Origin: Micromonospora andamanensis
GTDB lineage: Bacteria; Actinomycetota; Actinomycetes; Mycobacteriales; Micromonosporaceae
DNA: 64,000 nt
Assembly: GCF_016863495.1 (NCBI RefSeq)
Contig: NZ_BOOZ01000024.1
Span: 1-64,000, forward strand
Direction of reading: 5' to 3'
The position numbers were made by a program, and so were the translations under genes. Below, piece after piece: positions 57,523 to 64,000 of this stretch. Position 1 is the stretch's first letter; each line of letters opens with the position of its first letter. The notes under the pieces were generated by a model, which searched no databases, had not been told where the DNA came from, and was given only the letters and a program-made list of their open reading frames with translations.

Positions 57523-58472
57523 CAGGCCTCCACCAGGTAGGAGAAGACGCTCTCCAGGGATTCGTCCTCGGGCACCAGTTGCCGTACCCGTACGCCACGG
57601 GCCAGAGCGATCTTCGGCAGGGCCCGGGTGAAGGCGCCGTAATCGCCCGCACGGACGGTCAGGCCGTCGCGCCCCAGCTCGACCCCGGTGACCGACACCT
57701 CGGCCATCAGCGCCACGGCCAGCGCCCGGTCGTCGGTGGACCGGACGGCGAAGACGTGCGGCCGGTTGGTCATCAGCCGGCGGATGGTCCGGAAGTCGCC
57801 GGAGGCGGCGAGCCGGCCGGCGACCATCACCTGGACGGTGCCGGAGACCTGCTCGACCTCCTCCAGGATGTGCGAGCTGAACAGGATCGTCCGCCCCGCG
57901 TCGCCGAGGGAGTGCAGCAGCTCCATCATGTGCAGCCGCTGGCGTGGGTCCATGCCGTTGAACGGCTCGTCGAGCAGCAGCACCTGCGGGTCGTGCACAA
58001 GCGCCGCCGCCACCCGGGTGCGCTGCCGCATGCCCTTGGAGTACGTGCCGATGCGGCGGTCCTGCGCGTCGGCCATCTCCACCAGGTCGATGGCCCGCCG
58101 GGCCGCCGCCTGCGGGTCCGGCAGCTTGTGGAGCTTGGCGGTGGCCAGCACGAACTCGTACGCGGTGAGGAAGCTGTGCACCGCCTCCCGCTCACTGACC
58201 AGGCCGAGCCGGCGGTAGACCTCCGGGTTGCGCCAGGTGGGCCGGCCGTCCAGGGTGACCTGGCCCCGGGACGGGGTGAGGAAGCCGGCCATCATGTGCA
58301 GCAGCGTCGTCTTGCCCGCGCCGTTGGGACCGAGCAGCCCGGTCACCCCGGGCCCGAGGCTCATGCTCACGTTGTTCACCGCGACCACGTTGCCGTACCA
58401 GCGGGAGACCCCGGCGAGGTCGAGGGTGCTGGCGGTGATGGCCGCCGGTGGGGCGGTGTTCGTCGCGGTCAT
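57522..58472 (-). CDS. ABC transporter ATP-binding protein
   Basis: 316 residues from ATG 58472. Walker A GPNGAGKT, signature Y-S-K-G-M-R-Q-R, Walker B V-L-L-L-D-E-P, H-loop S-S-H. The C-terminal 80 residues are the regulatory extension usual in ABC-2 export ATPases. Pairs with the permease at 56812 and/or 58469. Confidence 0.9.
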   Translation of the reverse strand: MTATNTAPPAAITASTLDLAGVSRWYGNVVAVNNVSMSLGPGVTGLLGPNGAGKTTLLHMMAGFLTPSRGQVTLDGRPTWRNPEVYRRLGLVSEREAVHSFLTAYEFVLATAKLHKLPDPQAAARRAIDLVEMADAQDRRIGTYSKGMRQRTRVAAALVHDPQVLLLDEPFNGMDPRQRLHMMELLHSLGDAGRTILFSSHILEEVEQVSGTVQVMVAGRLAASGDFRTIRRLMTNRPHVFAVRSTDDRALAVALMAEVSVTGVELGRDGLTVRAGDYGAFTRALPKIALARGVRVRQLVPEDESLESVFSYLVEA

Positions 58473-59350
58473 CGTGCGGCCACCTTCTTGTAGCGGGCCA
58501 ACAGCAGGGCGACGCAGCCCGCCACGAGCGCGACGGCGACAAGCGCGTACACCGGGCCGAAGGACCCGAGGTCGAGGTCGGCGCTGTTGTCCTCGGTGAC
58601 CAGCAGGTCGCGCATCGTCCAGAGGCCGACGCCCTGCACCAGGGTGGGCGGCGAGGCGATGCCGGCCAGCTGATTCGCCGTCTGCGAGGGCAGGACCGAC
58701 AGGATGCCGACGATGGGCGTGGTCATCAGGAACACGGCGACGATCCCGCCGGCGGCGAAGGCGCGCTTGCCGGTCATCGAGGCGATCAGCAGACCGACCG
58801 AGGCGAACACCACAGCCCACAGCCCGGCGTAGAGCAGCCCGGGCAGCAGGTCGAGCAGTTCGTCCCAGACCGCCCCCATGCCGTCGGCGGTGAAGGCACC
58901 GCCGAGGAACATCAGCAGTTGCGGCGCGCCGAGCAGCAGGAAGAGCGCGGTGACCAGAGCGAGCAGCTTGGCCAGCGGGTAGTCGGCGTGCGGCAGCGGC
59001 CGGGAGAAGTACAGCGGCAGGACCCCGCTGCGCAGGTCGCGGGAGACCAGCTCGGGCGCGGCCACCGCGACGAAGAAGATGACAAGCCAGCTCATCGCGT
59101 CGGCGAACTGGGCGTACGTCATGATCACTTCGCCGATCTGGCTGCGGATCGCGGTCACCGCGGCGGCGACCAGCAGCACGATGCCGACCACCAGCCAGGG
59201 GAAGATCTTGGCCTTGGCGCTGCGGCCCAGCCCGAAGGCGGTCCGCACACCGTGCAGGTACAGCGCCCCGAAGACGTGCCGGCGGCCGAGCCGGGGGCCG
59301 GTGTAGCGCTGGTAGCCGATGTCGTGGATGACGCCTGTCGGCTCAGGCAT
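58469..59350 (-). CDS. ABC-2 type transporter permease
   Basis: 293 residues from ATG 59350. The N-terminal [11 protein letters not shown] is characteristic of a subfamily of ABC-2 permeases. Six helices follow, with [16 protein letters not shown] between helices 2 and 3. Overlaps both flanking ATPase genes. Confidence 0.87.
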   Translation of the reverse strand: MPEPTGVIHDIGYQRYTGPRLGRRHVFGALYLHGVRTAFGLGRSAKAKIFPWLVVGIVLLVAAAVTAIRSQIGEVIMTYAQFADAMSWLVIFFVAVAAPELVSRDLRSGVLPLYFSRPLPHADYPLAKLLALVTALFLLLGAPQLLMFLGGAFTADGMGAVWDELLDLLPGLLYAGLWAVVFASVGLLIASMTGKRAFAAGGIVAVFLMTTPIVGILSVLPSQTANQLAGIASPPTLVQGVGLWTMRDLLVTEDNSADLDLGSFGPVYALVAVALVAGCVALLLARYKKVAAR

Positions 59351-60257
59351 GGCTGTTCTCCCTCCGGGCGAAGAGTTCGGCCACCCGGTGCCGGCGCTGG
59401 TCCAGCCGGTGCAGCGGCAGGTCCAGCTCGGCCACCGCACCGAGGATCAGGTCGTAGGTGCCCTGGTCGGCCAGCGGCACCAGCAACAGCCGGCCCTCGC
59501 GGCCCACCGGCAGGTCGAGCGCGGCGAGCCGGGCGGCAAGCGTCTCGGTGCCCTCGCTCACCTCGACCGCGAGCACGTCGGTGGCCGAGGTCATGGCGGC
59601 GATGTGGTCGGCCCGCAGCAGCCGCCCGCCCTCGATGGCGACCAGGGTGTCGCAGATCCGCTCGACCTCGCCGAGCAGGTGCGAGCAGACCAGGACCGAG
59701 ATGCCGAACTCGGTGCCGATCCGCTGCACCAGAGCGAGCATCGCGTCCCGGCCGGCCGGGTCGAGGCCGTTCGTGGGCTCGTCCAGCAGCAGCAGGTCGG
59801 GATCGTGCACAAGCGCCTGGGCGAGCTTGACCCGCTGCTTCATGCCTGTGGAGTAGCCGCCCACCGGGCGGTGCCGTTCCTCGTGCAGACCCACGTGGCG
59901 CAGCGCCTCGGAGGCCCGCTCCCGAGCGACGGTGCGTGGTAGGCCGCTGATCCGTCCCAGATGGGTGACCAGTTCGGCGGCGGAGAGATCGGGTGGGAGA
60001 CAGTCGTGTTCCGGCATGTAGCCGACCCGGGCCCGCACGGCCGCCGTCTCGGCGATCGGGTCGAGCCCCAGCACCTGTATCCGACCCCGGGTAGGAGTGA
60101 GCAGGCCGAGCAGCAGCTTGATCAGAGTCGACTTGCCGGCGCCGTTGGCGCCGACCAGGCCGACGATCCCTGGTTCCACCGCGACCGTCAGATCGGACAG
60201 TGCGGTGACCCCGCCGCCGTAGACCTTCGTCAACGACTCGGTTGCGATCAGTGTCAC
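59343..60257 (-). CDS. ABC transporter ATP-binding protein
   Basis: 304 residues. Walker A GANGAGKS, signature Y-S-T-G-M-K-Q-R, Walker B L-L-L-L-D-E-P, H-loop C-S-H. First gene of the leftward operon. Two ATPases and two permeases may form one transporter or two related ones; cargo unknown. Confidence 0.9.
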   Translation of the reverse strand: MTLIATESLTKVYGGGVTALSDLTVAVEPGIVGLVGANGAGKSTLIKLLLGLLTPTRGRIQVLGLDPIAETAAVRARVGYMPEHDCLPPDLSAAELVTHLGRISGLPRTVARERASEALRHVGLHEERHRPVGGYSTGMKQRVKLAQALVHDPDLLLLDEPTNGLDPAGRDAMLALVQRIGTEFGISVLVCSHLLGEVERICDTLVAIEGGRLLRADHIAAMTSATDVLAVEVSEGTETLAARLAALDLPVGREGRLLLVPLADQGTYDLILGAVAELDLPLHRLDQRRHRVAELFARRENSHA

Positions 60258-60527
60258 GCCGTCAGCCTAGAGCCGCCGGACAATGCGCCGCGCTCCGGAA
60301 GCAACCCCCGTTTCCCCTGATACCGGGGCACCCGCTCCCCCTAGGGAGATCGACCACGCCGCCGGTGTGCCACCGCCGGGCCGGGTGAACCGCCGCCGGG
60401 CCGGGTACGTCCCACCAGGGTCGCGAACCCGGCCGGCGGACAACCTGTCCCCCAGACCGGGACTGTCTGGTACACAATGGACCTGACTGTCCGCCGGTGC
60501 GGCGGCACGCCGGGTGACGGGAGAGCC
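60258..60527. promoter_or_regulatory. Divergent promoter region
   Basis: 270 bp between the ABC operon and the glycosyltransferase. It contains two direct copies of CCGCCGGGCCGGGT (60373 and 60393, 20-bp period) and a TGTCTGGTACACAATG patch (60465-60480) that could be an extended -10 for rightward transcription. Confidence 0.4.
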
Positions 60528-62123
60528 ATGACCGCTGGGGCCCTCAAGGTGAGCGTGGTGGTGCCGACGTACAACTCCGGCGAGGGTCTGGACCGGCTCG
60601 TCGCGTCGTTGCTGCGTCAGTCACTTCCGGCGGACGAGTTCGAAGTGATCTTCGTGGACGACGGTTCCACCGACACCACACCGGCCCGACTGGACGCGCT
60701 GGCCGCCGCCCATCCGCACTTCCACGTGCTGCACGCCGAGCGTTCCGGTTGGCCGTCGCGCCCGCGCAATCTGGGCGTGGCCCGGGCCGCCGGTGAGTAC
60801 GTCCAGTTCGTCGACGACGACGACTGGCTCGCCGACGAGGCCCTGGCCCGGCTGTACGGGTACGCGACGGAGCACGGCGCGGACGTCGCCATCGGCAGGA
60901 TGGTCGGGCACGGCCGTTCGGTGCCCCGGGACCTGTTCCGGGTCAACCGACCGGACGCCACACTTGCCGACGCGCCGCTGATGGAGAGCCTCACCTGCCA
61001 CAAGATGTTCCGCAGGGCGTTCCTGTCGCGGCACGACCTGCGGTTCCCCGAGGAGGGCCGGAAACGGCTGGAGGATCATCACCTGGTCACCCGGGCCTAC
61101 CTCCTCTCCCGCCGCACCTGCGTGCTTGCCGACTACACCTGCTACCACCACTCCCGCCGGCCCGGCGGCGACAACCTCACCGCCGCCCCGATCGAGCCGG
61201 AAGGCTACTTCCGCAGTCTGCGAGAGGTCCTCGACATCGTCGACGCGCACACCAAGCCGGGCCCGCTGCGTGACCGGCTGCACCAGCGCTGGCTGCGGAT
61301 CGAGATGGTCCGCCGGCTGCGCGGCGCCCGGTTGCGCAACGCGCCCCGCGACTGGGTCGACGGGGTGGTCGCGGAGGTCGGGCGGACCGTCCGGGAACGC
61401 TTCGCGCCGGGTGTCGCGGCCGGGCTGCCGGCGCTGGAACGGACCATCGCCGGCCTGGCCGAGCGGGGACGTGTCGAGGATCTGTTCCGCATCGCCGGGT
61501 GGGAGGCCGGCGTCCAGGCGAAGGTCCGACTCAAGACGTACGAGCTGACCGGCCACCGGCTCACCGTCGCGGTCTCCGGCCGGCTCCGCAGCGGTGACCG
61601 ACCCGTCTCGTACGACCGCACGCCGGACGGCCGGGAGCTGCTCGACCTACCGGTCGAGGAGGTGCCCACCGAGCTGGTCGACTGCTCCGACGAGCTGCTG
61701 ACGGCCACCGACGAGCTGCGCCGGCCCCGACTCGACGTGGTCGCCCGGCGGGTCGACGACGGCGACGAGTTCTACCTGCCGGTGAGTTTCGAGGTGGATC
61801 GCGTACCGCATCGCTGGGGCGGGCTGCGGCTGATGTGGCACGGGCGGACGACAATCGACTTCCGCACCCTCAACGGCGGCCGTACCCGGGGCGAATGGAT
61901 CCTCACCACGCGGCTCACCGGTTCCGGGTGCGAGGCCGACGCGAAGCTGCCGCTGGCCGTGACGTGTGCCGGCGACGGTGCTCGCCCGCTGGTGGTCGAC
62001 GAGCGGCAGCCTCCGCCGCGTCCGGCCCAGCCGGCCCGCGCAACCGGGCCGTGGCAACGCCTGAAGCGGGCCGTGCGGCAACGGCTCGGCCGCAGCGCCG
62101 GGCAATCGGTTCGCACTTCGTAA
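60528..62123 (+). CDS. Family 2 glycosyltransferase
   Basis: 531 residues from ATG 60528, preceded by GGGAG; ATG 60477 is a weaker alternative. GT-A fold: V-S-V-V-V-P-T-Y-N-S-G, V-D-D-G-S-T-D-T and Y-V-Q-F-V-D-D-D-D-W (DxD-type site). About 250 C-terminal residues form extra beta domains of unknown role. It probably adds sugars to a cell-surface polymer. No membrane helices are visible. Confidence 0.87.
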   Translation: MTAGALKVSVVVPTYNSGEGLDRLVASLLRQSLPADEFEVIFVDDGSTDTTPARLDALAAAHPHFHVLHAERSGWPSRPRNLGVARAAGEYVQFVDDDDWLADEALARLYGYATEHGADVAIGRMVGHGRSVPRDLFRVNRPDATLADAPLMESLTCHKMFRRAFLSRHDLRFPEEGRKRLEDHHLVTRAYLLSRRTCVLADYTCYHHSRRPGGDNLTAAPIEPEGYFRSLREVLDIVDAHTKPGPLRDRLHQRWLRIEMVRRLRGARLRNAPRDWVDGVVAEVGRTVRERFAPGVAAGLPALERTIAGLAERGRVEDLFRIAGWEAGVQAKVRLKTYELTGHRLTVAVSGRLRSGDRPVSYDRTPDGRELLDLPVEEVPTELVDCSDELLTATDELRRPRLDVVARRVDDGDEFYLPVSFEVDRVPHRWGGLRLMWHGRTTIDFRTLNGGRTRGEWILTTRLTGSGCEADAKLPLAVTCAGDGARPLVVDERQPPPRPAQPARATGPWQRLKRAVRQRLGRSAGQSVRTS

Positions 62124-62170
62124 GGTTTGCGCCGCTGACACCGCACCACCACCCGCGAAAAACTGGCAGC

Positions 62171-62749
62171 ATGATCAGTCGCCTGTTCCGCACCCCGTTG
62201 ACGTGGATCGCGATCACCGTGCTGGCCGCCGGCTCGGCCTTCGGCCTCTACTGGTTCCAGCCCTGGAAGCTGCTGACCGACGCCGAAGTGGCCGAGCAAC
62301 TGACCGAAGTCGCACCGCCGGCCAGCTCGGCGGCGTCGGCCAGCCCGGCCGCGCCCGCCAGTTCCGCGCCGGCTTCCCCGGCGGCCACCGAGCCTGCCAC
62401 GGCGACCCTGGTCAGCTCCGGTGACTTCATCAGTCACGAGCACGACACCTCCGGCAGCGCGCGGATCGTGCGTACCGCCGACGGGCGGCACCGGCTGGAG
62501 CTGGTCGGACTGAACACCTCCAACGGTCCGGACCTGCGGGTCTGGCTGACCGACCAGCCCGTCGTCGAGGGCCGGGCCGGGTGGCACGTGTTCGACGACG
62601 GCCGCTGGGTCGAGCTGGGACGGCTCAAGGGCAATCGCGGCGACCAGGGTTACGAGATCCCGGGCGAGGTCGAGTTGACGAACCTGACGAGCGTCTCCAT
62701 CTGGTGCAAGCGCTTCGCCGTCTCGTTCGGTGCGGCTGCGCTGGGCTGA
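62171..62749 (+). CDS. DM13-domain membrane-anchored protein
   Basis: 192 residues from ATG 62171. One N-terminal helix (residues 10-28), an Ala/Ser/Pro linker (45-75), then a DM13 domain: G-S-A-R-I-V-R-T-A-D-G, G-P-D-L-R-V-W-L-T-D, L-G-R-L-K-G-N-R-G-D-Q-G-Y-E-I-P and a conserved Cys in S-I-W-C-K-R-F. The domain faces outside and has been proposed to bind a redox cofactor. Confidence 0.87.
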   Translation: MISRLFRTPLTWIAITVLAAGSAFGLYWFQPWKLLTDAEVAEQLTEVAPPASSAASASPAAPASSAPASPAATEPATATLVSSGDFISHEHDTSGSARIVRTADGRHRLELVGLNTSNGPDLRVWLTDQPVVEGRAGWHVFDDGRWVELGRLKGNRGDQGYEIPGEVELTNLTSVSIWCKRFAVSFGAAALG

Positions 62750-62879
62750 TCGGGCCGACCGCGTACGCCTGGTGGAGCGCCGGCCGGAGCGGCCGGCGAC
62801 CGGGTGAGCGTGGTGGCGCTCTCGACCGATCGGCGACCGGCTGCGAAACTGTGTGCCGGTCGCCGGAGTTGGGGGTCTG

Positions 62880-64000
62880 ATGAGCAACGGGTGGGTGCTG
62901 CCCGACGAGGTGCTGCGGGAGGCACCGGCGTACACGCCGCGTCCCGGTGAACTCGCGGATCTCGAGCTGCTGCTGATCGGTGCGTACGCGCCGCTGGCCG
63001 GCTTCATGACCCGGGCCGACCTGGTCTCGGTCAGCCGCCGGGGCCGGCTCGTCGACGGTGCTCCCTGGCCGGTCGCCGTCACCCTCCAGGTACCCACGAC
63101 GCTCGTGCAGCAACTCGACCTCGCCGACGCGGACCGGCGGACGCTCGTCCTCACCGACAGTGAGGGCGCGCCGATGGCCGCCCTGGAGGTGGCCGACGCC
63201 TGGACGATCCGCGACGGGGTGGCCGGGGTCGGCGGCACCGTGCGCCGGCTGGGCGACGGCGGGCACGGTCCGTTCCAGCGGCTGCGGCGCACGCCCGAGG
63301 AGATTCGCGGGTTGCTGCCGCCCGGCCGGGTGCTCGGGGTGGTCGCCGACCGCCCGCTGCACCGGCCGCAACTGGCCCAGATCGCGCACGCGGTACGCAC
63401 CCTGAGCGCGCACCTGCTGATCATGATTCCGGTGGGTGAGGACGGCACCGGCGGGCTTCCGCCGGAGGCGCTGGTGCGCAGCGTGTTCGCCGCCCGGGAC
63501 CGGATGCCACCGGCGACCCTGGTCGCCGTGCCGTTCTCCCGACGGCGCGACGAGATCAGCGACGCGCTGCTGCTGGCCCGGGTCTCCGCCGCGTACGGCG
63601 TCACCCACCTGCTCTCCACCGGAGAGATGCTCTCCGGTGCCGGGCTGCGGGTGCTGGTGCCCCGCGAGCTGGCCTACGACAACCGGGACGGCCAGTGGCG
63701 CTGGCGCGACGACATCCCACCCCGCAACCGGCGGCTCGCGCTGAGCCAGGCGGAGATCGAAGACCTGCTGGACCGGGGTTTCCCGCTGCCCGAGTGGCAC
63801 ACTCCGCCGGCCGTGGCGAAGGAGCTGAGCCGGGCCCGGCCACCCCGGCGGCACCGCGGCCTTGTGGTGTTCTTCACCGGGCTCTCCGGTTCCGGCAAGT
63901 CGACTGTCGCCCGAGGGCTCGCCGACGCGCTGCGTGAGGAGGGCGAGCGCACGGTCACCCTGCTCGACGGTGACGTGGTGCGTCGCGAACTGACCGCCGG
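62880..64000 (+). CDS. Sulfurylase-like/adenylylsulfate kinase fusion, partial
   Basis: 373 complete codons from ATG 62880, running off the window end. Residues 1-325 resemble the ATP-sulfurylase fold, but the nucleotide motif reads RPLHRPQ where HRxH is usual, so that activity is doubtful. The APS kinase domain begins about residue 335 with P-loop GLSGSGKST and D-G-D-V-V-R-R-E-L. The kinase makes PAPS from APS for sulfation. Gene symbol withheld because the gene is incomplete. Confidence 0.88.
   Translation, partial: MSNGWVLPDEVLREAPAYTPRPGELADLELLLIGAYAPLAGFMTRADLVSVSRRGRLVDGAPWPVAVTLQVPTTLVQQLDLADADRRTLVLTDSEGAPMAALEVADAWTIRDGVAGVGGTVRRLGDGGHGPFQRLRRTPEEIRGLLPPGRVLGVVADRPLHRPQLAQIAHAVRTLSAHLLIMIPVGEDGTGGLPPEALVRSVFAARDRMPPATLVAVPFSRRRDEISDALLLARVSAAYGVTHLLSTGEMLSGAGLRVLVPRELAYDNRDGQWRWRDDIPPRNRRLALSQAEIEDLLDRGFPLPEWHTPPAVAKELSRARPPRRHRGLVVFFTGLSGSGKSTVARGLADALREEGERTVTLLDGDVVRRELTA

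Overview
The window reads as a high-GC actinobacterial chromosome, most likely a Micromonospora or close relative. This is inferred from very high third-position GC, GTG starts, gene families such as WhiB-like proteins and AICE-type transfer genes, and intergenic inverted repeats typical of that family. No rRNA or intact tRNA gene is visible.

Layout. (1) Host segment 1-8377: a solitary AbiEi/DUF559-like protein, a Nudix hydrolase, a pterin-dehydratase-like protein, a PH-domain protein, a methyltransferase, a DUF218 protein, the YchF ATPase, and an adaptive alkylation-repair pair (Ada/AlkA fusion plus Ogt). (2) An integrated element of about 42 kb between two 14-bp direct repeats, GCTACCGTCGGGTA, at 8378-8391 and 50355-50368. 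(3) Host segment 50369-64000: an ABC exporter pair, valyl-tRNA synthetase, a four-gene ABC-2 operon, a family-2 glycosyltransferase, a DM13 protein and an APS kinase fusion that runs off the window.

The element is a siphovirus-type prophage. On the minus strand, 36849 down to 16960 holds a complete morphogenesis programme: small and large terminase, portal, MuF protein, scaffold, HK97-type capsid, connectors, major tail protein, tail chaperones, tape measure, tail proteins, endolysin and holin-like proteins. From 49983 down to 37530 runs the early operon: Cro-like protein, WhiB-like proteins, Rad52-like annealing protein, SF1 helicase, an iteron-bearing replication protein, many small proteins, and a second tyrosine recombinase with an HTH partner. 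The plus-strand segment 10778-16839 looks borrowed from an actinomycete integrative and conjugative element (AICE): XRE/TPR regulator, excisionase-like protein, Spd-like membrane proteins and an FtsK/TraSA-type translocase, but no RepSA.

Four observations stand out. First, the MuF capsid gene carries an intein (31507-32307), and an apparently intact homing endonuclease gene (31567-32283) lies on the opposite strand, entirely within the intein DNA. Second, joining the two element ends in silico places attP inside the repressor gene. The viral form would be 148 residues ending in PIAA, 9 bp ahead of integrase, and integration truncates it to 94 residues. This is the architecture of integration-dependent immunity known from mycobacteriophages BPs, Brujita and Giles. 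Third, five CCACACGTGTGG-type iterons spaced exactly 21 bp sit inside the replication-protein gene. Fourth, the att core coincides with the -10 and leaderless start of the host ABC exporter operon, so in the lysogen the repressor promoter points into that operon.
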